64,000 nucleotides of DNA from Treponema sp. (GCA_024402505.1 JAKSTP010000001.1:124001-188000); one strand, 5' to 3'. Counted from the first letter of the stretch, positions 8,657 through 16,985 are shown. The notes: a model not told the origin generated them from the sequence alone. Numbers and translations are program-made.

Positions 8657-8900
8657 TGTCATCTCGAGCGCAAATGCACATGTCATCTCGAGCGTAGTCG
8701 AGAGATCTTACTAAATAAGGATGTCTCCACTTCGGTCGACATGACAAATACTAAAAGGATGTCTCCACTCCGGTCGACATGACAGACAGCACAATGTGTC
8801 ATCTCGAGCGTAGTCGAGAGATCTTTTTCTAAAGGATGTCTCCACTTCGGTCGACATGACAAACACATTAAATGTCATCTCGAGCGTAGTCGAGAGATCT
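8657..8900. repeat. Left A/B palindromic repeat array
   Basis: Two 28-bp repeat types alternate. Type A starts TGTCATCTCGAGCG and ends GAGAGATCT. Type B starts GGATGTCTCC and ends GTCGACATGACA. Order: truncated A (8657-8670), A (8681-8708), B (8719-8746), B (8757-8784), A (8797-8824), B (8834-8861), A (8873-8900). A is an imperfect inverted copy of B (22 of 28 positions agree when B is reverse-complemented), so each A-loop-B unit is a hairpin of about 65 bp bounded by TGTCAT and ATGACA. Loops are 9-10 bp. Confidence 0.9.
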
Positions 8901-9221
8901 TATTTTGGAGAGTTTATTATGTACTATACTTACATACTTTCAAACTGGAACAATACAGTATTATATGTCGGCGTAACAAATGATATTAAACGCAGGCTTT
9001 ATGAGCATAAGAATCATTTAGTTGAAGGGTTCACTGATAAATATAATGTTACAAAACTGGTTTACTTTGAAACAACGGACAATGTAAAAACTGCTATAGA
9101 ACGTGAAAAACAATTAAAAAAATGGTCCAGAGTAAAGAAAATGAACCTGATTAAAAGTACAAATCCAGATTTTAAAGAATTATCTGCCGAGTAAGATGTC
9201 TCCACTTCGGTCGACATGACA
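8873..9221 (+). mobile_element. Putative GIY-YIG element: nuclease gene inside the loop of an A-B palindromic repeat
   Basis: The last left A copy (8873-8900) and the first right B copy (9194-9221) form the same inverted pair as the short A-B units. Here the 9-10-bp loop is replaced by 293 bp holding only the GIY-YIG gene with its ribosome binding site. The B copy starts at the last base of the gene's stop codon. This is the arrangement expected of an autonomous element beside shorter non-autonomous copies. Mobility itself is inferred; no target-site duplication could be defined. Confidence 0.55.
8919..9194 (+). CDS. GIY-YIG nuclease domain protein (UvrC N-terminal/YhbQ-like)
   Basis: A 91-residue single-domain protein. 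YTYIL (residues 3-7) and LYVGVT (15-20) are the GIY and YIG strands. R25/R26 and the EH at 29-30 match the conserved helix, and AIEREKQLKKW (59-69) carries the metal-binding Glu. GGAGAG lies 6 nt before the ATG at 8919. The frame is also open upstream, but those codons only translate the A repeat (VISSVVERS). The gene is enclosed between inverted repeats of one family, which suggests it acts on or spreads with them. Alternatively it is a stand-alone repair-type nuclease that merely lies in a repeat-rich gap. Confidence 0.88.
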   Translation: MYYTYILSNWNNTVLYVGVTNDIKRRLYEHKNHLVEGFTDKYNVTKLVYFETTDNVKTAIEREKQLKKWSRVKKMNLIKSTNPDFKELSAE

Positions 9222-9259
9222 AACACTAAAAGGATGTCTCCACTTCGGTCGACATGACG
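9194..9259. repeat. Right B repeat pair
   Basis: Two B copies in direct orientation, 9194-9221 and 9232-9259. The second stops 4 bp short of the stop codon of the LicD-fusion gene. Confidence 0.88.
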
Positions 9260-9263
9260 GGTG

Positions 9264-10937
9264 CTATACCAGGCTACGGTAGTCGGTGGTTGAAGAGAAA
9301 AGTTGGGCGTGGATTTTGTATTCTCGGTCTTTTTCTGGGGGGAGAGACTGCCAGTTGCCGTACATGGCTTTAAGATAGGCTTCCGGATTTTTTGGACATG
9401 GGTATGTTCTGTCACCGAAAGGCAGCATGACCGGCTCATCAAAAATGTCCAGGGCAAAGAGCTGTTTTCCGGTGCCGTAGAAATCGCAGAGTCCTCGAGC
9501 ATCTTCTTTTTTTACTCCTGTTACATAACTGTGCATGGCATTTCTGAATGGATAAAAAAGCATGGAAATCTGCATAACTACTTTCTTTTTTAGTGAAGCA
9601 TTTTTGTAACCCCGGATGTTCAGGCTCTGTGCAGTGAGAAGTCTTGAAAAAATGTACTGCAACTTAAAACGGAAGTCTGATTTTGCAGCATAGTCCATTG
9701 GGAATACATCAACATAGGCTCCCTGATGAATATAGGTCCAGCGTTTTCGCCAGCCGCCCCTTTCAATAAAGGCAGTGTTGTTCATGCGAACTTTTGAAAA
9801 ATAAAGTGGATAATCAACAAGTGCTTCCTGGTAAATAAAGTTTGGATTTGAATCCTGGAGGAAAATCTTACCAAAACGGTCAAAATCTTCTCGCAGAACC
9901 ATAATATCAAGGTCGTCGTCCCATGGAATAAAATCTTTGTGGCGCACTGCCCCAAGAACCGAACCTGCCGAAAGCAGATAATTAAGCTCGTTTTTCCCGC
10001 AGGTTTCGTGGATGTAGTCCTGAACTTTTAGGAGAGTACCGTGAAGTTCTTGGAGGTTGACGGCTTTTTGCGAGGCAATATTATTTTTTCTTGTTTCTTC
10101 TTTTTGGGCGTTGTAATCATCCTTTATTTTCAGAAAATTGTTTTTTCCGTCATCCATATATTTCAATCGTTTCCAAAAAGAAATATCAGGAAAGTCCTTG
10201 TATTTTCTTACTGCAAACTGAAGAATCAGGAAAAGATAAAGATTTCTACTCATTGCATAAAAGATTGCACCGCGGTCTTCAAGAAAATCCTGTGTATAAC
10301 CGTGGAACCAAGAACTTTCACTTTCCGGTCTTTTCAAAATCTTTCGCGGAGTATAGTAAATAGAAAGTCCTGCGTGATAGCAATCTGAAAGAAAAATATT
10401 CTCTTCGCCACTTTTTACATATTTACTACCTGTTCCAAAAAGAGGATTAAATCGCAAAGAACGACCATCTCTGTAACGGGCCTTTCGAAGTGATGCTGTT
10501 CTGAAGGTAACAAGAACACTACAGAATCCAAAAACATTGAAATAACCGCACTTAAATCCGTGATCAGGATAAACCTTGTTGAAAGAATCCATATTAAAAA
10601 TGAGAACGTCGGCCTTTGTGTTTTCTTCCCATCCTTCAATTATGGTTTTGTGAAAATTGTCATAGTATTCAAGATCATCGTCGGCAACACCTAGAATGTC
10701 GGCGCAACAGTTTTCAAGGGCAATGTTTCTGCTGTTGGAAAGTCCCCGGGTTGTAGTATAAAAAATGCGCACCCGCTGAAGAGTACCGTCATTCTTTTTA
10801 AGATACTGCTCTTCGTAATCATCCTTGTCGCACTGATTGATAATCATACAGTCGCAGTGAATATTCATACGTAAAAGCATTTCAACACACTGTTCCTGAG
10901 ATTTATGCATTGTAGAAATTTCTATTTCAAAAGTCAT
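9264..10937 (-). CDS. Glycosyltransferase family 2-like domain fused to LicD-type phosphotransferase
   Basis: A 557-residue two-domain protein. The first 250 residues are GT-A-like: RGLSNSRNIALENC followed by LGVADDDLEYY, the acidic donor/metal site. From about residue 290 it matches LicD: LLSAGSVLGAVRHKDFIPWDDDLDI with the double-Asp metal site, then YVDVFPMDYA. LicD enzymes move phosphocholine (or other phospho-sugar/alcohol groups) from a CDP donor onto a glycan, so this protein may add a sugar and then decorate it. AGGA is 6 nt before the ATG. It is the last gene of the minus-strand operon and ends 4 bp from a B repeat. LicC-like enzymes at 61041 and 63566 could make the CDP donor. Confidence 0.83.
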   Translation of the reverse strand: MTFEIEISTMHKSQEQCVEMLLRMNIHCDCMIINQCDKDDYEEQYLKKNDGTLQRVRIFYTTTRGLSNSRNIALENCCADILGVADDDLEYYDNFHKTIIEGWEENTKADVLIFNMDSFNKVYPDHGFKCGYFNVFGFCSVLVTFRTASLRKARYRDGRSLRFNPLFGTGSKYVKSGEENIFLSDCYHAGLSIYYTPRKILKRPESESSWFHGYTQDFLEDRGAIFYAMSRNLYLFLILQFAVRKYKDFPDISFWKRLKYMDDGKNNFLKIKDDYNAQKEETRKNNIASQKAVNLQELHGTLLKVQDYIHETCGKNELNYLLSAGSVLGAVRHKDFIPWDDDLDIMVLREDFDRFGKIFLQDSNPNFIYQEALVDYPLYFSKVRMNNTAFIERGGWRKRWTYIHQGAYVDVFPMDYAAKSDFRFKLQYIFSRLLTAQSLNIRGYKNASLKKKVVMQISMLFYPFRNAMHSYVTGVKKEDARGLCDFYGTGKQLFALDIFDEPVMLPFGDRTYPCPKNPEAYLKAMYGNWQSLPPEKDREYKIHAQLFSSTTDYRSLV

Positions 10938-10949
10938 AACAAATCCTAA

Positions 10950-12068
10950 TTAAAAAAAGAACGGTGTGAGAATGCTACGGTAAGCATATTCACGTACCGG
11001 GAAAAAACAAGTTTTAGCTACGAAAGGGCCAAGCATTACGCTTAAAGTAATGAAATACAAAAGAAGTTTGATTTCCTTTTTCATGTTGCAGCGTCTTACC
11101 CATAAAATGTAGTAATAAAGAGGAATGTAAGCCAATGTATCAAAATGATATGCAAATCGTGAAATGAAATATGACGACATTCCCATCAATTTAATACAAA
11201 AACAGAAAAATCCAAGGTTTATGAAAAAAAGTGAATTGTAATCAGTATCATCATATTCCAGAAAAAGAAGATGAATAAAGAACGGAACGTAAATCAATTT
11301 TGTTGCAATATTCAAGAAGTCTGTACGGTTTCCAGTTGTAGCAAAACTAGATCCAATGTAATCTTTGTAAGGAGTAAATTGGGCTATCCAGTTCAGAATT
11401 CCATCCATGCCAACAAAGCATATTACCAATGATACGGAAAGTTCTGCAATGAGAATCCATTTATTCTTCAGCACAAACCAGAATCGACCAATAAGAAGAG
11501 CCAAAAGATAAATTGCACTTTTATGAAAAAGATATGCAACAATTAAGGTAAGTACATAACCAATATATTTTTTGTCTCGAAGAAGAATTATTCCTGCCAG
11601 AAAAATATACATTGCCGAAAACTGACGCAACGCATTTGTTGAATTAATAAAAGATGTGGCGCATGTAAAATAAACCAGCAGAAATAAATCAGGACGATCA
11701 AATTGTGCGTACTTAAAGAAAATACAGAATCCTATACTCTGCAATAGTGCAAGAAAAAAATATGCCCACTGAGGATGCATGTGAGCACCGACAAAATCAG
11801 CAATATAGTAAAAACCGTATTCATGAATGCGGTGATAATATGCCGGAGTTCCATTTTTGAACATATTGTAATAAGTATAATAATCAGTTCCAGTGCCGTT
11901 CTGAAGGCCAATCAGTATAGCCCAATACAGACAGAGAAAAACAAGAAAAAAATTCATGGCTTTAAATGAAAGTTTCTTTGTTTGTCCATCGGCACTTACG
12001 CCGCAAACGGAGTACATAAAGAGAAAAGAAACTGCCATGCAGATTAAATAAGCCAGTCTATCCATCAT
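10950..12068 (-). CDS. EpsG-family membrane protein, probable Wzy-type polysaccharide polymerase
   Basis: A 372-residue polytopic protein with about ten hydrophobic helices. The early segment GTDYYTYYNMF, after two helices, and the following EYGFYYI match the EpsG family, whose members polymerise lipid-linked repeat units at the outer face of the inner membrane. The ATG overlaps the stop of the GT32 gene (ATGA), so the two are translationally coupled. With the Wzx flippase at 42886 it suggests a Wzx/Wzy-type pathway. Such polymerases share little sequence identity, so the assignment rests on topology and motifs. Confidence 0.75.
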   Translation of the reverse strand: MMDRLAYLICMAVSFLFMYSVCGVSADGQTKKLSFKAMNFFLVFLCLYWAILIGLQNGTGTDYYTYYNMFKNGTPAYYHRIHEYGFYYIADFVGAHMHPQWAYFFLALLQSIGFCIFFKYAQFDRPDLFLLVYFTCATSFINSTNALRQFSAMYIFLAGIILLRDKKYIGYVLTLIVAYLFHKSAIYLLALLIGRFWFVLKNKWILIAELSVSLVICFVGMDGILNWIAQFTPYKDYIGSSFATTGNRTDFLNIATKLIYVPFFIHLLFLEYDDTDYNSLFFINLGFFCFCIKLMGMSSYFISRFAYHFDTLAYIPLYYYILWVRRCNMKKEIKLLLYFITLSVMLGPFVAKTCFFPVREYAYRSILTPFFF

Positions 12069-12853
12069 TTAAAAATCTTACCTGCCACTTTTTTCATAAA
12101 TCCACCCCACCCGTTGTCGGTAATCTGCCAGGCACAGAAAGGGAAAACAGACAGAAGTTTTGCAAGTGAAGATGGCAATGTGGAATACAGTTTTGCCCGC
12201 CGTTTTTCAAAAATCTTCTGACCCTGGGTAGTCCAGCTTCCGTCGTAATGGTGGATGGTATATGTATCGTCAGTTATTGTGATTATAGCAGATTTTGTAT
12301 CTTTTGGACAGAAAAAGCGGATTGGGTAAATTGTAAAATCTGCAGCACTTTGAATTTCGTCTTTATCGGTCATGCCGTGAATTTTCAAAAGATCTGATAC
12401 GCGGGTTACAACAGTATTCAAGTTCATTTTTCCATCGGGCAGAATAAAGTTGTCATTCTGGTAGGAATCAAGGACTTTTTTTACGAAGGCATTTTTAGCT
12501 TCACACCCCATACCAAGTCCTGCATTTACAAGGGAAGGTCCTTCAAGGCCAAAGAAAGCACCCTTTTCCGCAATTGGAGTAAGGTCCTTAATGATTTCTA
12601 CATCTGTATCAAAATAAAGGCCGCCTTCACGGTAAAGAATATCAAAACGAGCGTAATCACTTACAAAAGCGTATTTTTTTGCTTCGTAAGCCTGGGCAGT
12701 ATAAGGAATGGCGTTTATATCAAAATTTGATTCATCCCAGCGAACAATTTCCCAATCGGGCAAAAACTTTTTCCAGGATTCAATGCATTTTTCGGCAAGA
12801 GGAGGAAGTGGTTTTCCGCCAAACCAGCAGTAATGGATTTTTTTTGGAATCAT
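12065..12853 (-). CDS. Glycosyltransferase family 32 (mannosyltransferase OCH1-like)
   Basis: A 262-residue cytoplasmic glycosyltransferase. It starts IPKKIHYCWFGGKPLP, typical of GT32. DYARFDILYREGGLYFDTDV contains the DxD metal/donor motif, and the helix before it is the family signature. The sugar transferred is unknown. It overlaps the next upstream GT2 gene by 4 bp and the EpsG gene by 4 bp, so all three are co-translated. Confidence 0.88.
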   Translation of the reverse strand: MIPKKIHYCWFGGKPLPPLAEKCIESWKKFLPDWEIVRWDESNFDINAIPYTAQAYEAKKYAFVSDYARFDILYREGGLYFDTDVEIIKDLTPIAEKGAFFGLEGPSLVNAGLGMGCEAKNAFVKKVLDSYQNDNFILPDGKMNLNTVVTRVSDLLKIHGMTDKDEIQSAADFTIYPIRFFCPKDTKSAIITITDDTYTIHHYDGSWTTQGQKIFEKRRAKLYSTLPSSLAKLLSVFPFCAWQITDNGWGGFMKKVAGKIFK

Positions 12854-13842
12854 TTTTTTCCTCCCCTGAACAAAGGAATCTTTTTGTATTCCTCGGTTTT
12901 TGTATAATCTTTTCCCATCTTTATGCCCTTTCTAAAGTAAACAAAATTGGTAAGATTCCGTTTCAAAAGTCCGGTAAAAAAAAGATATGAGCAAACCTGA
13001 TTGCAGGCAGCATGGAAAGAAAATTTTGCAATAAATCGATTCAAAGTGTTTTTTTGTGCCTCATAAACAGCGCGGTACCACACACAGTAACGAGAAGCAT
13101 TTTGAAGCTGAATCATTTCTCCAGGATTTTTTACATGACCGGAAGAAGCATCAAGATGAACGATTCCGCTTTCATAATGTACCAGTGGATTGAATCCAAG
13201 TAAAAAGCATTTATAAGAAAAAAGTGTATCTTCTCCCAAAGGATAACGGAAACTGTCCAAAAAACGTTCGTTCTGGAAATCGAGTTTTTGGTAAGTCGAT
13301 TTTTTTATAAAGCAGCAAGGACCGGCAAAAGTCTGGGTAGGCATAACGGATGAAGGTCTGTTGCAGTAAGTATAAAAGCCACTTTTTCGCAGGCGGAAGG
13401 CATACTTTTTTGAGGCCGTTGGCAGCACCATGGAAAGCATGTTCTTAAATTTTGTTTTTTTTGATGCCAGGTGATTCTGAAAAGTATTTGGAGAAATTAC
13501 CGAAGAGTCCACTCCACATTCCCGGGATTCCTGCAATGCTTTTACCAGACGTTCAACACTGTCTTTTTCAAAAGAAAGATCATCATCGCAGAAAAGGATC
13601 CATGGAGTTTCAACTTCTGAAAATGTCAAAGACCTCTGGTGGATCATACCTTTTTCACAAACAATATACTCTTCCCTGCCACAGGTTTCCTTTGGAAGAT
13701 CATACCCTTCCGCAATATAAACAAGAATTTTTTGTGGCGGCAAACTTTGAGCGCACAGAGTATCAAGCAAAGTCTGATATTTTTCTCCCGCCTTCCCCAA
13801 AGTGCGAATAACTGCCGTGTAGGAAAAAGAAGTGTAATCCAT
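12850..13842 (-). CDS. Glycosyltransferase family 2
   Basis: A 330-residue GT-A enzyme. AVIRTLGKAGEKYQTLLDTL is the start of the Rossmann-like fold, and ILFCDDDLSFEKDS near residue 95 is the DxD donor site. The C-terminal third is basic with a weak hydrophobic stretch, perhaps membrane-associated. AGGAGGG is 7 nt before the ATG. The downstream GT32 and EpsG genes overlap in sequence with it, forming one unit. Confidence 0.85.
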   Translation of the reverse strand: MDYTSFSYTAVIRTLGKAGEKYQTLLDTLCAQSLPPQKILVYIAEGYDLPKETCGREEYIVCEKGMIHQRSLTFSEVETPWILFCDDDLSFEKDSVERLVKALQESRECGVDSSVISPNTFQNHLASKKTKFKNMLSMVLPTASKKYAFRLRKSGFYTYCNRPSSVMPTQTFAGPCCFIKKSTYQKLDFQNERFLDSFRYPLGEDTLFSYKCFLLGFNPLVHYESGIVHLDASSGHVKNPGEMIQLQNASRYCVWYRAVYEAQKNTLNRFIAKFSFHAACNQVCSYLFFTGLLKRNLTNFVYFRKGIKMGKDYTKTEEYKKIPLFRGGKK

Positions 13843-13867
13843 TTACTGCCCTCCTGTTATAAATGAT

Positions 13868-15748
13868 TTACAAATGCTTAATGAGGGCTTTGTAGGCGTA
13901 ACTTGAAAAATAAATGAGACATTTTGGAAGAGGTATTTTAAGTACGTTTCGGTAGATATTCCAGGTCCATCTTGATGAACGGATTTTATTACCAGAAAGT
14001 GAACTTGCTACTTCACGGTAACGGCATAGAACTTCACCAACATTTCTTCCATTATAACCAGTTTTAAGAATTTCAAGCCAGAAAAGATAATCTTCCGCAC
14101 CAATTTTCTGCTGGTATACTTTACCAATTTTTTCAACATCATAAACGCCGGTAAGATTTCCAATTACGTTTCCATATAAAAGTTTATGGTAATTTACCGA
14201 AAGCGGAGCTCTGATTGTACGATTCATAGGTTTTTCTTCACCGTCAATCTTGTCATAATCTGCATAAACAACACCAACATTTGGAAAACTGAAAAGTGGA
14301 ATCTGTTTTTCAAGTTTCTGAGGAAGCCATTCATCATCACAGTCAAGAATAGCAATAAAACGCCCTGTAGCATGCTCAATTCCCATATTTCTAGGAAGAG
14401 CCGGAGATCCTGTGTTCTGTGGAGTACAAAGGTAATGAATACGGCTATCTTTTTCTACGTATGATTTAGCAATCTTGGCCGTATTATCAGATGAATAATC
14501 ATCACAAATCCAAAGTTCCCAGTTATCATAAGTCTGGTTTATTACAGAATCTATAGCAAGACCAATGTAACGCTGGCAGTTGTAACATGACATAATGACA
14601 GATACTTTCGGTTTTGTAACAGTAAGAAGTCCCTGTGTTACCTGTTCATAAATTCCCTTCATACTGTTCATTACAGCTGAAAGTTCAAATTTCTGTGCAT
14701 CAATTCGAGCCTGTTTTGAAAGCTTAAGGGCTTCTTCACGCTTTTCATGAACAAAAAGAATTGCATTGGTCATTTCTTCCGGTTTATCAAGATCAAAAAG
14801 AATACCATTTTCACCGCTTTTTATAAGTGATGTATGACCTCGGTTTATAGATGCAACAACAGGTACTTCACAAGCCATGGCTTCAATAATATTTACAGGA
14901 AGACCTTCACGAATACTGGCAGAAAAAGCAACATCACTCATGCCTGTAAGATGTGGAATATCATTTCGATAACCAAGGAAGTGAACCATATCTTCAAGAT
15001 GATGTTTTTCAACAAAATTTCTGGCAATAGGAAGAGTTTCCTTACCGATAAGAAGAACTTTTATATTCGGAATAATCTGTGCCAGTTTTTTTAGCTGCTT
15101 TAAAAGCATTATTTGGTTTTTATTTACGTTGGTTTCAGCAACAATGGTGATGATAAAATCATTTTCCGAATAACCGTTCTGCTGGCGATATTCAAGGCGA
15201 TCTTCCTGTGAAAGTGGAACAAATTTTGAAAGATCTACCCCAACCCCATTTACAAGATGTTGATTTTCGCAGGCATCCTTAAAGCGTTTCTGAGCACGGT
15301 CATAATCTTCCTGGTTAATTGTAATAAGAACATCAGTAAATTTTGCAAGAAGTTTTTCTACAGGATAGTAAAGCAGCCAGTTTAAAAGAGGTGCACCTTT
15401 GTAAAAATGGAAACCGTGGGCAGTATAAATGATTTTTGTTCTACCCATACTTCGAAGTTTTTTACTTGCAAGACGGGCCATTACGCCACCCATTGGTGTA
15501 TGACAGTGGATTATATCGTACTGGTTTGCATCCAGAAATTCTTTCATTTCACGGATAGCTTCAATATTCTTAAAATCAAATGGTGAACGGGCCAAAGGAA
15601 AATGAAACTGGTGATCACAGTCCATTACCGTTTCTTCACCCGCAGAAGCATAATCAACAGTCCATCCAAGAGAACGGAAGTACTGCATGAAAGGACGGTT
15701 AAATTTTGAAAAGTTTGCGGTATTTGAAACAAATAAGATCTTTGGCAT
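13868..15748 (-). CDS. Bifunctional GT4-GT2 glycosyltransferase
   Basis: A 626-residue fusion. Residues 1-370 are GT4 (EpsD-like): IIHCHTPMGGVMARLAS and AHGFHFYKGAPL in the N-lobe, IREGLPVNIIEAMACEVPVV as the E-x7-E donor motif. Residues from about 380 are GT2: VSVIMSCYNC, ICDDYSSDNTA and AILDCDDEW. One chain probably makes two successive linkages. No Shine-Dalgarno is visible; TATAAT lies exactly 6 nt before the ATG and overlaps the manC stop, so a leaderless start is possible even though manC is directly upstream. Confidence 0.87.
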   Translation of the reverse strand: MPKILFVSNTANFSKFNRPFMQYFRSLGWTVDYASAGEETVMDCDHQFHFPLARSPFDFKNIEAIREMKEFLDANQYDIIHCHTPMGGVMARLASKKLRSMGRTKIIYTAHGFHFYKGAPLLNWLLYYPVEKLLAKFTDVLITINQEDYDRAQKRFKDACENQHLVNGVGVDLSKFVPLSQEDRLEYRQQNGYSENDFIITIVAETNVNKNQIMLLKQLKKLAQIIPNIKVLLIGKETLPIARNFVEKHHLEDMVHFLGYRNDIPHLTGMSDVAFSASIREGLPVNIIEAMACEVPVVASINRGHTSLIKSGENGILFDLDKPEEMTNAILFVHEKREEALKLSKQARIDAQKFELSAVMNSMKGIYEQVTQGLLTVTKPKVSVIMSCYNCQRYIGLAIDSVINQTYDNWELWICDDYSSDNTAKIAKSYVEKDSRIHYLCTPQNTGSPALPRNMGIEHATGRFIAILDCDDEWLPQKLEKQIPLFSFPNVGVVYADYDKIDGEEKPMNRTIRAPLSVNYHKLLYGNVIGNLTGVYDVEKIGKVYQQKIGAEDYLFWLEILKTGYNGRNVGEVLCRYREVASSLSGNKIRSSRWTWNIYRNVLKIPLPKCLIYFSSYAYKALIKHL

Positions 15749-15755
15749 GAGCCTA

Positions 15756-16862
15756 TTATATCATATCTGCAATCTTTTTTACATCCTGGCACTGGTCTCT
15801 TTTGCAAATGAGGATGGTACTGTCGCTTTCTACTACCACCAGGTCTTCTACACCAATGGCAGCTACAGTTTTCTTTGCGTTGAAATATGAATTTTTTGAA
15901 TTCAGAAGGACAGTTTTACTTTTTGAGGCATTTCCGTCATTGTCTTTTCCAGAGATTTCCCAAAGAGCCTGCCATGAACCTACATCATTCCAGCCTGCGT
16001 CAAGTTTGATTACACGGCCTTTAGAAGTACGTTCCATTACTGCGTAGTCAATGGAGTTTCCCTTGATTTTTTCAAAGGCTTCCCGATTGATGCGGATAAA
16101 ATCCTGATCAACGGCAGCGTTTTCAAAAGCCTGGCGGGAAAGTGCGGCCATTTCAGGTTCCATGGCAGCAAGTTCGTCAAGGAAAGTCTTTGCCTTGAAT
16201 ACAAACATTCCGCTGTTCCAGGAATAAGAACCTTCTGCAAGGTATTTTTCTGCAGTTTCAAGATCTGGTTTTTCTACAAAAGCTTCAATAGGATAGGACA
16301 CATCCTGTTCATTTTCGGAAGCACCTGCCTTGATGTAACCGTAACCGGTGTGAGGACAGGTTGGAACAATACCAAAAGTAACAAGACTGCCCTTTTTAGC
16401 TTCTTTTACAGCATCAAGCACTGCTTTCTGGAAAACAGCTTTGTCTTCAATAACGTGATCGCTTGAAAGTACAACCATTACGGCATCTGGATCAAGTTTC
16501 AGAGCCTGCCAAGCCCCCACTGCAATAGCCGGAGCAGTATTTCGAGGAAGAGGCTCCAGAAGAATAGCAGGTTTACAATTTTTTCTGCCATCCTGAGCGG
16601 CAACCTTGTCATCCTGAGCGTAGTCGAAGGATCTTTTTCCTGACAGAATCTCTTCCAGCTGCTGTGCAACAAGAAATCTGTGAGATTCATTACAAATTAC
16701 AACAGGATTTGCAGTTTCAAGACCATCAAGACGCAGAAGGGTCTCCTGAATCATAGTACGGTCAGAAACAAGAGGCAAAAACTGTTTTGGACATTCAGGA
16801 ACCGAAAGCGGCCAAAGCCTAGTACCAGCTCCCCCAGATAAAATTACAGGAAATATTTTCAT
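15756..16862 (-). CDS. manC: Mannose-1-phosphate guanylyltransferase
   Basis: A 368-residue short-form enzyme that makes GDP-mannose from mannose-1-P and GTP. ILSGGAGTRLWPLS is the nucleotide loop, followed by PKQFLPL, HTGYGYI and FVEKPD. The C-terminal phosphomannose isomerase domain of the long form is absent. GGAG precedes the ATG by 5 A residues. The segment KRSFDYAQDDK near residue 78 is encoded by a dispersed repeat (16587-16634) lodged in frame. It lies where other family members have a loop, so activity may be unaffected. Product GDP-mannose feeds gmd and fcl just upstream. Confidence 0.92.
   Translation of the reverse strand: MKIFPVILSGGAGTRLWPLSVPECPKQFLPLVSDRTMIQETLLRLDGLETANPVVICNESHRFLVAQQLEEILSGKRSFDYAQDDKVAAQDGRKNCKPAILLEPLPRNTAPAIAVGAWQALKLDPDAVMVVLSSDHVIEDKAVFQKAVLDAVKEAKKGSLVTFGIVPTCPHTGYGYIKAGASENEQDVSYPIEAFVEKPDLETAEKYLAEGSYSWNSGMFVFKAKTFLDELAAMEPEMAALSRQAFENAAVDQDFIRINREAFEKIKGNSIDYAVMERTSKGRVIKLDAGWNDVGSWQALWEISGKDNDGNASKSKTVLLNSKNSYFNAKKTVAAIGVEDLVVVESDSTILICKRDQCQDVKKIADMI
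16587..16634. repeat. A-type repeat variant inside the manC coding region
   Basis: A full variant copy (16607-16634, TGTCATCCTGAGCG to GAAGGATCT) is preceded by a truncated half copy (16587-16600). The truncated-then-full order matches 8657-8708 and 58861-58909. It is translated in frame as RSFDYAQDD. Confidence 0.85.
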
Positions 16863-16867
16863 TTTTT

Positions 16868-16985
16868 CTCCGAAAAAATGAAAAATGAAAAATGAATAAT
16901 TAATAATGAATAGTAAAAAAAATCATTCATCATTCATTAATCATCATTCATTAATCATCATTCATTAATCACTATTCATTAACTT
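16868..16985. repeat. ATTCATTAATCATC tandem array and its inverted counterpart
   Basis: ATTCATTAATCATC is repeated at 16932, 16946 and 16960 (last copy diverged), with partial copies on both sides. The preceding 16868-16912 has AATGAATAATTAATAATGAA, the complement, so the gap can form a long AT hairpin. The fcl gene ends inside the array. Confidence 0.8.

Noticed and set aside
8510-8868. Several short open frames on both strands in the repeat island
   Set aside because: They only translate the A and B repeats (VERS, DVSTSVDM and similar), have no ribosome binding site and no family match.
8657-8900. Possible CRISPR array (regularly spaced short repeats)
   Set aside because: Two inverted repeat types alternate, spacers are only 9-12 bp and some are alike, and no cas genes are near. 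The Cas2-like protein at 46540 has no array beside it.
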